From: CAVUNY01 sp963768585
GTDB lineage: Bacteria > Chloroflexota > Anaerolineae > Anaerolineales > Anaerolineaceae
Assembly: GCA_963768585.1 (NCBI GenBank)
Contig: CAVYIF010000008.1
Span: 1 to 64,000 of the forward strand
DNA: 64,000 bases
Direction of reading: 5' to 3'
In this document: positions 45,859-54,565 of the stretch, piece after piece
How positions within the stretch are numbered: the first letter of the stretch is position 1
Layout of the letters: each line of letters starts with the position of its first letter
Position numbers and translations under genes: made by a program
Notes under the pieces: model-generated
The model's input: the letters and a program-made list of their open reading frames with translations, nothing else
Told to the model about the DNA's origin: nothing
Databases searched by the model: none

Positions 45859-46338
45859 ATGAATGCCTACAAACCGTCGATTAATGATTCGAACGAACTT
45901 GCTGAAGATCCATTCTGGCGAATCGATCCACAGCTGGTTCTTTATCCGCCACGTGAATACGCCAGTTATCAACTGACGATCAGCGTGTTCTTTAATGCAT
46001 CTCATTTTGTTACGTTCGGCGCATCCACTGGCAACATGCACCGCCATTCGTTTCATTTAAAAGTGACCGCCATGGCCTCTTCGCTGGCAGAAGACAACAG
46101 CCTGGTTCCTTATGAAAACCTGCGCCAGATCATCAACCAGATTGTGTCTGCTTATGAAGGAAAGATTCTCAATGATCTGCCACCCTTTCGTCGTCTGCAG
46201 CCAACTATCGAAATGCTGGTCGGGGTGATCGCCCAGCAGGTGAACCGGCTGGCATGCGATTTGCCTGTGCGCATCATCGAAGTGACGGTGATGGAATCAC
46301 CTACCCAGGGCGTTACGCTCATTTTGAACCAACTTTAA
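45859..46338 (+). CDS. 6-pyruvoyl-tetrahydropterin synthase-like protein of the XrtG system
   Basis: 159 residues; start ATG 45859. T-fold marks: LTISVFFNASHFVTFGASTG, with His for zinc, and NMHRHSFHLKVTAMAS with the His-x-His pair; NSLVPYENLRQIINQIVSAYEGKI follows, and PTIEMLVGVIAQQVNRLA replaces the usual 'PTAENLA' helix. The residues for zinc are present, so it could bind a ligand, but the catalytic Cys of true QueD/PTPS enzymes is not apparent. Its place directly before a PTPS-related membrane protein, XrtG and a glycosyltransferase is the arrangement of exosortase G loci. Confidence 0.8.
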   Translation: MNAYKPSINDSNELAEDPFWRIDPQLVLYPPREYASYQLTISVFFNASHFVTFGASTGNMHRHSFHLKVTAMASSLAEDNSLVPYENLRQIINQIVSAYEGKILNDLPPFRRLQPTIEMLVGVIAQQVNRLACDLPVRIIEVTVMESPTQGVTLILNQL

Positions 46339-46343
46339 TTTCT

Positions 46344-48830
46344 ATGAAACCCAAATCTGCATGGTTGCGATCGATAGGGCTCGTACTCGGGGGAGGAATC
46401 CTCATTATCCTCACTGTACTGCTCTTCTACCGCCCCTTATGGGTCGGAATGGTTCAGGCTGATGGGATGCCCTGGGGATCGGATACACTCGGGCACCTCC
46501 TGCGCTTTGACTATATCCGCCGTAATATCCAGGCAGACAACTGGTACCCCCAGATCATGCCGGAATGGTATATGGGCATGCAACTGCTGCGCTATTACGG
46601 TCCCTTGCCCTATTATTTTCTATATCTTCTTGAGAAAGTATTGGGCAGTCCGCTGGCCGCCTTGCACGGTTTCATATTATTTTGGACACTGTGGGGTGGG
46701 CTCTCCTGGCTGGCCTTCAGACGGCGCCTTGGCACCCTCCCGGCTATTCTGGGTGGGGCCCTGTATACCTTGCTGCCCGACCTGGTGCGCGTTACATTTT
46801 CGGAAGGGAATTTGCCACGGGTGATGGCAGCGGGATTAACCCCTCTATTGTTCTTATTGACGCTGGCCATACTCAAAACAGGGGGCACACGTGCTGAACG
46901 GATGGGGTTTGCGCTCCTCTTCGCCTTGATAACCCTGACCCACGCCATGATGGCAGCCATTTTTGCGGCAGCGCTGGGTTTGTTCGGGTTGGTCCTCTGG
47001 ATAATGGGGCTGTGCAGCCGTGCCCACTTTCTCCGCTTGATCATTTGGACCGTCCTTGGCATTACCGCCGCCGCAGCCTGGCTCCTGCCCAGCCTCACTG
47101 GCGGGATTACCGAACTGTCGTCGGACGCGGTCTCCAGAGGTCTTACCGCCACTGATTGGTCATTCTTCTTGAACCCGCTGGCGCGGCTGGGAAACATCGA
47201 AATTCTGTATTGTGGGTTGGTGCTGCTACTGGCCGTTGTGCTGAACATCTTCTTGCCCTGGACACGCAGTCGCCTGGTGCTTGCTGCGGGGGGCTGCGGG
47301 ATCTTTCTGGCGCTGCTGGTGACACCTCAACTCGGGGCTTTATTTACGGCCCTACCGCTTTCCAACCTGTTATGGCCCGTGCGCTTCCAGGGCATTGCCG
47401 GGATGTTTCTTCTTTTTGCGTTCTGCTCCGGGCTGCCCGCCTGGTGGCAAAAATCGCCCGCGTTCACGCTCCTGATCATCGCTTTGTTGTTGTTGGACTG
47501 CGGGATCTCTACGCGCCTGATCTTCCTGCGCCCACTAAACCAGGACCTTACCGTGGTGACCGCGAAGATGACGACTATGTCGGGCTGGCGGGAGGCCACC
47601 CTGGACGAAAGCCGCCTGGGCTCAGCGGCCTCTTATTTATTCAGCCATAACGCCGGGCGCGAGCAAGTCTTTGGTTGGGGCTATCAAGGCGCGCGCACCG
47701 CCCAAAATGTGGCCAGTCTGAATGAAGCACTGGCAAACGGCAGCCTCGGGTACTTGCTTGATCGCCTGACCCTGTTTGGCGTGGATGACTTGGTGCTCGA
47801 AAACAGCTTGCTGCATGCCAGCCAGCTCGAAACAAGGCTGCCAGGGGCTGGCTTCGAGCTGGCACAACGCTCCGGGAACCTGGTCTATTTCCACCGCGAT
47901 GGACAGCCGCGAGCGTTGAGCCCATCTTGGAAGGCCTTAGGAATTGGCCGGGGAGCGCAGGTCTACGCAAATCTCTTCCCCCAATTGGTTTTAGGAAAAT
48001 CACAATTCCTGGAAGATTATTCCAACGCCGAAATCACCCGCTACCCGATTTTGATTCTGTCGGGCTTTCAATGGCGTAACCGGCTCAAAGCGGAAGAGAT
48101 GGTTCGCCAGGCTGCAAGCAGCGGCGTGCGCGTTTTCGTCGATCTAACTGGAAGCCCGAAAGATCCGCTCTCGCATATCCCGCGCTTTCTGGATGTGTGG
48201 GGCGAACCTTTGATCCTTTCGGTGGAACCGCTTGATGTAATCGGGTGGAAAGAAGCGCTGCGTCTGGGCGCGTTTGGCTCGGAAAACGAACCTTGGCACA
48301 CCTTCATCCCCCAAAACCTGCAAACGGAAGTCCTCGCCTTTAATTATTTGGGCAAGCAGGCCGTTCTGGCGGGCTATAACACCTATGACGCCGGGCAGGT
48401 CTGGTTTATCGGAGCCAACCTGGCCTACCATGCCCTGATGGATGACGACCCCCAAGCGGTCAAATTGCTGGGCGAAATAACTGGGCTGTCCCCCGGACAA
48501 GAAACAGCCTACCAGACAACCCCGCTTATGGATTACCGCGCCGATTCGACGGGATATTCATTCTCGCTTGTCTTAGATCAGTCGCGCGAGCTAGTCTTTC
48601 CATCCGCGCGCCTCGATGGAACGGTGCTGCGCATCGATGGGGTCGAAGCCACTGTCCAAACCTGTGAGAACCTGGTCTGTTTTAGCGCGCCTTCCGGAAG
48701 CCATACCATAGAAATTCTCTACCGGCCTACCCAGATTTACCGAATTGGCTGGATCGTCTCGCTGGTGAGTTGCCTGGCAATCCTGATCCTGATCCTCCCC
48801 ATCCAGTCTTTGAAGCAACATGAAATTTAA
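46344..48830 (+). CDS. PTPS-related polytopic membrane protein (exosortase G locus)
   Basis: 828 residues from ATG 46344, 5 bases after the previous stop. N-terminal half has about a dozen membrane helices with the motif MPWGSDTLGHLLRFDYIRRN, then MGMQLLRYYGPLPYYFLYLLEKVLG, typical of the '6-pyruvoyl-tetrahydropterin synthase-related' membrane family and GT-C-like transferases (Asp in the first outer loop). The C-terminal ~370 residues form an extracytoplasmic domain (ASYLFSHNAGREQVFGWGYQG; GVDDLVLENS; YPILILSGFQWRNRL) with a last helix (IGWIVSLVSCLAILILILP). Likely transfers or exports a sugar for the locus. Overlaps the next gene by 11 bases. Confidence 0.8.
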   Translation: MKPKSAWLRSIGLVLGGGILIILTVLLFYRPLWVGMVQADGMPWGSDTLGHLLRFDYIRRNIQADNWYPQIMPEWYMGMQLLRYYGPLPYYFLYLLEKVLGSPLAALHGFILFWTLWGGLSWLAFRRRLGTLPAILGGALYTLLPDLVRVTFSEGNLPRVMAAGLTPLLFLLTLAILKTGGTRAERMGFALLFALITLTHAMMAAIFAAALGLFGLVLWIMGLCSRAHFLRLIIWTVLGITAAAAWLLPSLTGGITELSSDAVSRGLTATDWSFFLNPLARLGNIEILYCGLVLLLAVVLNIFLPWTRSRLVLAAGGCGIFLALLVTPQLGALFTALPLSNLLWPVRFQGIAGMFLLFAFCSGLPAWWQKSPAFTLLIIALLLLDCGISTRLIFLRPLNQDLTVVTAKMTTMSGWREATLDESRLGSAASYLFSHNAGREQVFGWGYQGARTAQNVASLNEALANGSLGYLLDRLTLFGVDDLVLENSLLHASQLETRLPGAGFELAQRSGNLVYFHRDGQPRALSPSWKALGIGRGAQVYANLFPQLVLGKSQFLEDYSNAEITRYPILILSGFQWRNRLKAEEMVRQAASSGVRVFVDLTGSPKDPLSHIPRFLDVWGEPLILSVEPLDVIGWKEALRLGAFGSENEPWHTFIPQNLQTEVLAFNYLGKQAVLAGYNTYDAGQVWFIGANLAYHALMDDDPQAVKLLGEITGLSPGQETAYQTTPLMDYRADSTGYSFSLVLDQSRELVFPSARLDGTVLRIDGVEATVQTCENLVCFSAPSGSHTIEILYRPTQIYRIGWIVSLVSCLAILILILPIQSLKQHEI

Positions 48831-49515
48831 AATGATCAGAAACCACACGCAGCGGATATGCACCGCAATCTTGCTCATTTTGGGGATCGTGCAGATTTTT
48901 CTCGCCTGCCCCCAAATTGTACGGGCAGCTGTTCTGATCGTTCTGGATGGAGAATTCAACGATTGGGCGGGACAGGCCTGTTTCTCCGATCCCGCGGGAG
49001 ACGCGGCCTCCCCCCAGACCGACCTGTTAAGTTACTGCTTCGCGACCAACCCCAACGATCCGATCGCCTACTTCATGGTCGAACGCAAGCCCTCAAATAA
49101 GTCTGTCGAGATCTGGCTGAGGGTAGATGTAAATAACGACGGCAGTTATCAATCCAGCCAGGACAGGGCGATCCGCATCCAGTACAAACCGCAGGGCAAT
49201 CATGACTCCACCACCATCGACTTGTTTAACGGGACAAACCAATTTCTCAAGAATTTACCTGATGTGGGCTGGGGTGAAAGCAATCAAGATGGCGGCGCAA
49301 AAATTGAAATTGGGATCTTGTTTACCGACCTGGGCATCTCTGTCGGCCAACCGCTACGCCTGTTCTTTCAGTCCATGCAGGGAGATGAGCCCTCGGACAA
49401 CACCCTCGAGGTGCAGTGGAGCCCAGCCGATGGTCTTGGCCTACCCATTCTGGCCGGATTACTGGCATCCGCCGCGCTCTGGATGAGTGTTCAGCGGGGA
49501 CGCTCGCGCGCATGA
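48820..49515 (+). CDS. Small exported protein with C-terminal sorting-like tail, likely XrtG substrate
   Basis: 231 residues. Signal sequence (AILLILGIVQIFLACPQIVRA), then a beta-rich domain starting VLDGEFNDWAGQACFSDPAGD and IAYFMVERKPSNKSVEIWLR, like CBM9/DOMON-type folds. A polar stretch leads to a hydrophobic helix (LPILAGLLASAALWMSV) and a basic end QRGRSRA. A helix plus basic cluster at the very end, encoded beside and overlapping xrtG (ATGA), is the layout of the single Firmicu-CTERM-type substrate known next to XrtG. The tail has no obvious PEP or LPxTG motif; PADGLGLP is the candidate signature. Confidence 0.65.
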   Translation: MKFKMIRNHTQRICTAILLILGIVQIFLACPQIVRAAVLIVLDGEFNDWAGQACFSDPAGDAASPQTDLLSYCFATNPNDPIAYFMVERKPSNKSVEIWLRVDVNNDGSYQSSQDRAIRIQYKPQGNHDSTTIDLFNGTNQFLKNLPDVGWGESNQDGGAKIEIGILFTDLGISVGQPLRLFFQSMQGDEPSDNTLEVQWSPADGLGLPILAGLLASAALWMSVQRGRSRA

Positions 49516-50135
49516 CAGGGTCGTTTTGGTTTTTGCTCTGGTTGCTGCCCTATGGCGGGCTGCTCTGGTTCCTGCGCAGATACCACGTCTGGATTTTCTA
49601 TTACCTGGTAGGCGCGGGCGGATTGGCCTATATCCTGACCACACTGCTGACACAGGCGCTGGATATCCGCCCATTTCTGGGTGGTTCGGTGGCTGGCAGC
49701 GTGCACGCCTTCATGAGCTGGATGAATATTGAAACCCAGGTAGTGCCAAACGCCCCCAGTATCTTAATGGTTTTGGTGGTCACCCAGCGTGTCGGTTGGA
49801 CCATCTTGCAGATCGGAGTAGAATCCTCGGGGCTGCTGGAGATGATCGTTCTGACCAGCCTGGTCGCGTTTTACCCGGGCTGGGGCTTCTCCCGCCGCCT
49901 GCTGGTGGGTGGGGCGGGGCTGCTCCTCACCTGGGGAGCCAATTTGACCCGCATGCTGCTGATCGCGGCGATGCTGCACTACTTTGGAAAAGAAGTTTTG
50001 GTTTTAGCGCACACCTTTTTAGGCAAATTGATCTTTTTTTTGCTAACCCTGGCAATCTATTGGGGGATAATCACCCTTCCATCCTTAAACGATCTCGCCG
50101 CGCGCCTGGAAAAACATGCGGGAGAGCGCGCGTGA
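49512..50135 (+). CDS. xrtG: Exosortase-family protein XrtG
   Basis: 207 residues with about 6 membrane helices; ATG 49512 overlaps the preceding stop and the stop overlaps the GTG of the next gene. The exosortase/archaeosortase core is seen in the order expected: active-site segment QIGVESSGLLEMIVLTSLVAFYPGW, split here as VESSGLLEM, then WGANLTRMLLIAAMLHYFG (catalytic Arg) and LVLAHTFLGKLIFF (catalytic His). Active enzymes have Cys where the first Ser of SSG stands. XrtG proteins are predicted transpeptidases that cut a C-terminal sorting signal, with a glycosyltransferase beside them. Neighbours on both sides support the assignment. Confidence 0.8.
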   Translation: MTGSFWFLLWLLPYGGLLWFLRRYHVWIFYYLVGAGGLAYILTTLLTQALDIRPFLGGSVAGSVHAFMSWMNIETQVVPNAPSILMVLVVTQRVGWTILQIGVESSGLLEMIVLTSLVAFYPGWGFSRRLLVGGAGLLLTWGANLTRMLLIAAMLHYFGKEVLVLAHTFLGKLIFFLLTLAIYWGIITLPSLNDLAARLEKHAGERA

Positions 50136-51478
50136 ACGAAACCATGCTGGCTATGGTGGTCTTTTGGGGTGTCTGGCTGCTTGCGCCGATCCTGGTGGAC
50201 GGAATTGGGATGAGTTTCGGGCTGATTGGCGCGTTGGCGAGCCGTTGGGTCAACCGCCCACACAAAGCGAATTTGGAATTCCTCCCCTCAGTTACAATCA
50301 TCATCCCCGTGCACAACTCAGCCGCCACGCTGCGCGCCTGCCTCGACTCACTCGAAAAGCAGACCTATCCCCTCAATCACATCCAGGTCATGCTGGTCAA
50401 TAATGGCAGCCAAGATCACTCCTGGGATGAGTTTATCGATTTCCAGAAAAACAGCCTGTTGAATCTCAGCTGGCACACCATCCATGTCAGCGGAAAATCC
50501 TGGGCGCTCAACTCGGGCATCCACCTGGCTGAAGGACAGTACATTTTCAATATCGATTCCGATGTGGTTCTGGATCCGCAAACAATTGAGAATTCGGTGT
50601 CACATTTTGAAGCGGACCCGAAACTGGGGGCGATCACCGGCTTTATCGAGATTGTACCGGAAGAAAAACGCTACCCCTTCCTTCACCAACAGCTGCTCAA
50701 CTGCGAACTCCTGGAATACCTCACCGTTTTTGGGGTAGGGCGCTCCTACCAATCGCTCTTCGGGGCCATTTATACCCTTTCGGGTGCTTTTAGCGTCTTT
50801 CGCCGTGAAGCTCTGGCGGCAACACTGATGTACAGCTCAGACACCGTCAGTGAAGACACCGACCTGACCTTCCAGCTCTACGAGCGCGCGCCGCAATTCC
50901 GCGTGGCAAACTTTCCGGATGTGCATATTTCAGTCCAGCCCATTCCATCGCTGGTGGCCTTGTATTCGCAGCGCGTGCGCTGGCAGCGCGGGCAGCTCGA
51001 GGTCAGCGCGCTGCATAAAAATATGATCCGCGGACGGGACCAAAGTCTTTTCGGCTTTTCTCCCGCGCGCACGCTGCTGGTCGACCACACCCTCTCGTTT
51101 CCGCGCTTCCTTTGGATAGCTTACTTGCCGGTGCTGACCGGATTTGGCTATTCTCTCTATCTGATGGTCAGCGCATATCTACTGATGTACCTGTTTTACC
51201 TCTGCATTGAAATCGCCTGGGTAGGTGAAGCCTATCTATTCACCAACCCAGTCACCCGGCGCTACGTCCGGAGCATCTGGCCTTCTATCTTCTTCATGCC
51301 TTTTTACCGCCTGATGGTATTTTTCTTCCGCTTCAGCGGTTTTCTGGTTGCAGAGACCGAATCGGGCGCCTGGCGCATCAACAGCCCGATCTGGCAGCTG
51401 CAAGACGGTTGGATGGATCTACGTGCGCGGCTGCTCATTTTCCTGCAAAATCTGCGGACCCCACCCGAAGAAAAGTAG
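50132..51478 (+). CDS. Family 2 glycosyltransferase of the XrtG locus
   Basis: 448 residues; start GTG 50132 overlaps the XrtG stop. One N-terminal membrane helix (MVVFWGVWLLAPILVDGIG), a GT-A domain with PSVTIIIPVHNSAATLRACL, MLVNNGSQDHSWDEF, NIDSDVVLDPQTI (DxD), TDLTFQLYERAP and QRVRWQRGQLEV (QxxRW, processive-type), and four C-terminal helices. This matches exosortase G-associated glycosyltransferases, related to chitin/hyaluronan synthases. It probably builds a polysaccharide chain on the cytoplasmic face for attachment or export by the locus. Confidence 0.88.
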   Translation: MNETMLAMVVFWGVWLLAPILVDGIGMSFGLIGALASRWVNRPHKANLEFLPSVTIIIPVHNSAATLRACLDSLEKQTYPLNHIQVMLVNNGSQDHSWDEFIDFQKNSLLNLSWHTIHVSGKSWALNSGIHLAEGQYIFNIDSDVVLDPQTIENSVSHFEADPKLGAITGFIEIVPEEKRYPFLHQQLLNCELLEYLTVFGVGRSYQSLFGAIYTLSGAFSVFRREALAATLMYSSDTVSEDTDLTFQLYERAPQFRVANFPDVHISVQPIPSLVALYSQRVRWQRGQLEVSALHKNMIRGRDQSLFGFSPARTLLVDHTLSFPRFLWIAYLPVLTGFGYSLYLMVSAYLLMYLFYLCIEIAWVGEAYLFTNPVTRRYVRSIWPSIFFMPFYRLMVFFFRFSGFLVAETESGAWRINSPIWQLQDGWMDLRARLLIFLQNLRTPPEEK

Positions 51479-51589
51479 GCTTTGTCCATTGACTGGACCG
51501 ACTTTGAAAGGTTTTTTGTAACTGCGCAGGCATAGAAGCAACAGCACATTAACATTGCCAAAAACACAAAAGTCAGTGAAACTTAAGGG

Positions 51590-53043
51590 ATGGAACCGTT
51601 GCAGACTCCGATTGAAGAAGAAATCCGCGCCATATATCGGCAAGGGGAGGATGCCACGGTTGTTTTTATCGGCAGCCTGATCGAAGCTATGAAGAATTTG
51701 GCCGAGCGCATTCAGCAGTTGGAAGATCGAGTGGCAAAAAACAGCAGCAACAGCGGAAAACCACCTTCCAGTGATGGGCTGAAGAGTTTACGCCATAAGA
51801 GCGGAAAGAAAAGCGGTGGACAGCCGGGGCATCCAGGAAACACACTCAAAGACGTGGCACATCCAGATCCTATCGAAGTCTACCCGGTGAAACATTGCTG
51901 CAAATGTCATGCTTCACTGGAAAATGTGGAAGCCAAAGGATACGAGAAACGCCAACTCTTTGATGTACCGCCGACACGGGTGGAAGTGACCGAGCATCAG
52001 GCTGAGATTAAGGATTGTCCGATCTGCCATCAGACCACGGTAGGGGAATTCCCGTCCGAGGTCAGCCAACCGGTGCAATATGGGAAACGGATCAAAGCTC
52101 AGATGGTGAATTTCAACCAGCAGCACCATGTCCCTTTGGAACGCACCACCGAGATCCTGGACGACCTGTACGGTCAGATCGTGAGCGAAGGGACGCTTGT
52201 AGAAGCATGCAGTCAGGTTGCTAAACAGGTCAAGCCGGTCAATCAGGTCGCAAAGGAAGAATTGCAGACGACCACCGGGACCGCGCATTTTGATGAGACC
52301 GGCGCACGCATCGCAAAGAAGCTGTGGTGGCTGCACGTGGTCTGCACGAGCCTGTTAACCTACTATGCTGTCCATCCTAATCGCGGATGCAAAGCCTTGG
52401 ATGCGATTGGCATCTTCCCGGTGTTCAAAGGGACCGCGATGCATGACAGCTACCGATCCTACTTTCAGTACGAGACTGTCCACAATGGTCTGTGTAATGC
52501 CCATCACCTGCGCGATCTGATCTTCATCCTTGAACAGTATCACCAGGCTTGGGCCAAAGAGATGAAAGCCCTGCTGTTGGAGATCAAAGATGCCGTTGCA
52601 GCGGCGCAATCGGAACGGGACAGGTTATTCCCTGCACAGATCGCCGACTTTGAAACCCGATATGATGCCATTGTTGCGGCGGGCTTACAGGCCAACGTGC
52701 TGCCAGAACCGACGGAACCGCCGCCAAAAAAACGCGGCAAGCCCAAGCAGCACCCCGCCAAGAACCTGGTCGATCATTTCCAGCTTCGAAAGCTGGAAAC
52801 ACTGGCTTTTATGTATGATTTTAAGGTGCCGTCGTTGCGCACTTCGTGTGTAATAATCAGGCGGAACGTGATCTCCGAATGGTCAAACTCAAGCAGAAAG
52901 TGTCAGGTTGCTTCCGCTCGGAGGATGGCGCCAATGTATTCGCTCCTGCGTACTTCGTGTGCCAAATACGCAGTTACATTTCCACGGCCCGCAAGAATGG
53001 CCAACGGGTTTTGGAGGTATTGAGAATTGGCAATGACTGGTAA
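51590..53043 (+). pseudogene. tnpC: IS66-family transposase TnpC with two micro-insertions
   Basis: ATG 51590. N-terminal leucine-zipper-like helix (LAERIQQLEDRVAKNSSNSG), PPSSDG and zinc-ribbon CCKCHAS..CPICH, then the DDE core: HFDETGAR, MHDSYRSYFQY, ending in NNQAERDLRMVKLKQKVSGC (Glu). Near 52831-52850 a ~19-base insertion replaces the PFD before NNQAERD and shifts the frame; near 52946-52961 a similar insertion adds APAYFVC before QIRSYISTARKNG. True stop at 53041-53043. No IS66 tnpA/tnpB genes are present, so it is a solo tnpC type. It lies directly after the XrtG locus. Confidence 0.85.
52835..52961 (+). repeat. Two near-identical 16-mers inserted in the IS66 transposase
   Basis: TTGCGCACTTCGTGTG at 52835-52850 and CTGCGTACTTCGTGTG at 52946-52961 agree at 14 of 16 positions. 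Each sits exactly where the expected transposase sequence (VPFDNNQAERD and VFARIRSYIS) is interrupted. Their origin is unknown. Confidence 0.55.
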
Positions 53044-53107
53044 GCTTTTTGTTCCTCCTATTCTTCAGACTCGCTTCAATTCGTCAGCCTGAGAAGTTAC
53101 GAAATAT

Positions 53108-54391
53108 TTAAATTTGTTCGGGAACCGGTATTAGATGTCTTGGGTCACGCACGAGCCATTTCATCATGCCAAAGGCGGTAATCGCAAACACGGCGCAGAC
53201 CGCGAACAGGACCGGGAATCCCAGGGCTTTGGCGAGACCGCCTGCCAGCAGGGGGGCAACCGTCCCGGCGATGCCGGGGATGGTGTTTGCCAGGCCGATG
53301 AAAGTCGGGCGGTTCTGAGGGTCGGCGAACTCCAGCGGCAGGGATAATCCGGAGATAAAGCTGCCCGATGAAGTCATCCCGCGCAGCGCGAAAACTGCGT
53401 AAAACCAGACCGGTGACGTGGCCAAAAGGGCCAGGACCAGGACCAGAATGTTGGCAAAGATGCCGATCTCCAGCACCAGCTTGTGGCCTTTACGGTCGGC
53501 CAGGAAGCCCAGGAGCAGGTTGGCCGCGGATTGACCGAGCAGCAGGGCAATGTTGTATGTCGCTGCCTGTCCATCTGAAACCGCCCAGCGATCGATAACA
53601 TACACCAGGATCAGGCCTGATGCCATCAACCCAAAAGTAGAGACGATCTGGGTCATGAGATAGCGTTGAAAATTCGGGTTGGCGCGGATCGTGGCCGGCA
53701 GGGATTTAAAATAATCCTGGTGAGAGACGACCGGTTTGCTGCTCAGGTCGCGCGGTTCGCGGCTGAGCCCCAGGAAGAACCAGGAGATGAGGATGAACAG
53801 CGCCGCGATGCCGAAAGAAACGGCAAACCCGTTTGGAAAATCGAAACGCAGCAGCAGCCAGGAAACTACGGATGCCCCCAGGATGCCGGTAAAATTCCCG
53901 AGAAAATTTGATAAACCAAAGAATTTCCCCCGGCTTTGCACGGGGATAATTTTGGCAATCATATCCTGCCAGCCCACCATGGTCGAGCCCGCCCCAATGT
54001 TCTGCCAGGCAATTAACAGGAAAAATACGAACAATGCCAGGCTGGGCGAACGGGTGGCGAGCAGGAGTACGCTGGGCGCCAACAGGGTCACAGGGACCCT
54101 TTCCAGGAAAAAGCCCAGTTTAAACGGGAAATATTTCTTCAGCGGAGCGCGCTCTACAACGTTGGAAGTGAAAATCTGCGGGACCAGAATTCCCGCGGTG
54201 GTGATAACCGATATCAGGCTGATGATCAGCGGGTCTTTTGTAAAATGGGTGACATAAATGGGCATGACTGCCGCCGGCGACATGAAGCTGTAGCCGAACA
54301 TGAAGGTGGAAACATCCAGCAGGCCCACGGTGAAATTAAATTTGAAATTATGGCGGATTTCTTCGGCGTACTTTTCGACAGCGGTGCTCAT
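53108..54391 (-). CDS. Major facilitator superfamily transporter
   Basis: 427 residues, about 12 membrane helices in two halves; start ATG 54391 with TATAAT (complement of 54399-54404) close upstream. The loop between helices has the family pattern PVQSRGKFFGLSNFLGNF and LLGFLADRKGHKLVLEIG, an MFS motif-A-like GxLADRxGxK. The central hydrophilic loop carries FLGLSREPRDLSSKPVV. Proton- or gradient-driven export or uptake; the substrate is not inferable. Confidence 0.88.
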   Translation of the reverse strand: MSTAVEKYAEEIRHNFKFNFTVGLLDVSTFMFGYSFMSPAAVMPIYVTHFTKDPLIISLISVITTAGILVPQIFTSNVVERAPLKKYFPFKLGFFLERVPVTLLAPSVLLLATRSPSLALFVFFLLIAWQNIGAGSTMVGWQDMIAKIIPVQSRGKFFGLSNFLGNFTGILGASVVSWLLLRFDFPNGFAVSFGIAALFILISWFFLGLSREPRDLSSKPVVSHQDYFKSLPATIRANPNFQRYLMTQIVSTFGLMASGLILVYVIDRWAVSDGQAATYNIALLLGQSAANLLLGFLADRKGHKLVLEIGIFANILVLVLALLATSPVWFYAVFALRGMTSSGSFISGLSLPLEFADPQNRPTFIGLANTIPGIAGTVAPLLAGGLAKALGFPVLFAVCAVFAITAFGMMKWLVRDPRHLIPVPEQI

Positions 54392-54565
54392 TGATCCAAT
54401 TATAAGGCCTCAATCTCAAAATGAGTGACGCCGGTCGTGAGTAATTAGCGGCTTAACCAATGGACTTGAAGCCAGCTTTTCGAAAGGGGATCGAGGCGAG
54501 CATCACCACCTACCCGCCTCGACCCGGTTGAGCGGAAAAGAGGCGGGCAGGTGCTGCTATCAGGA

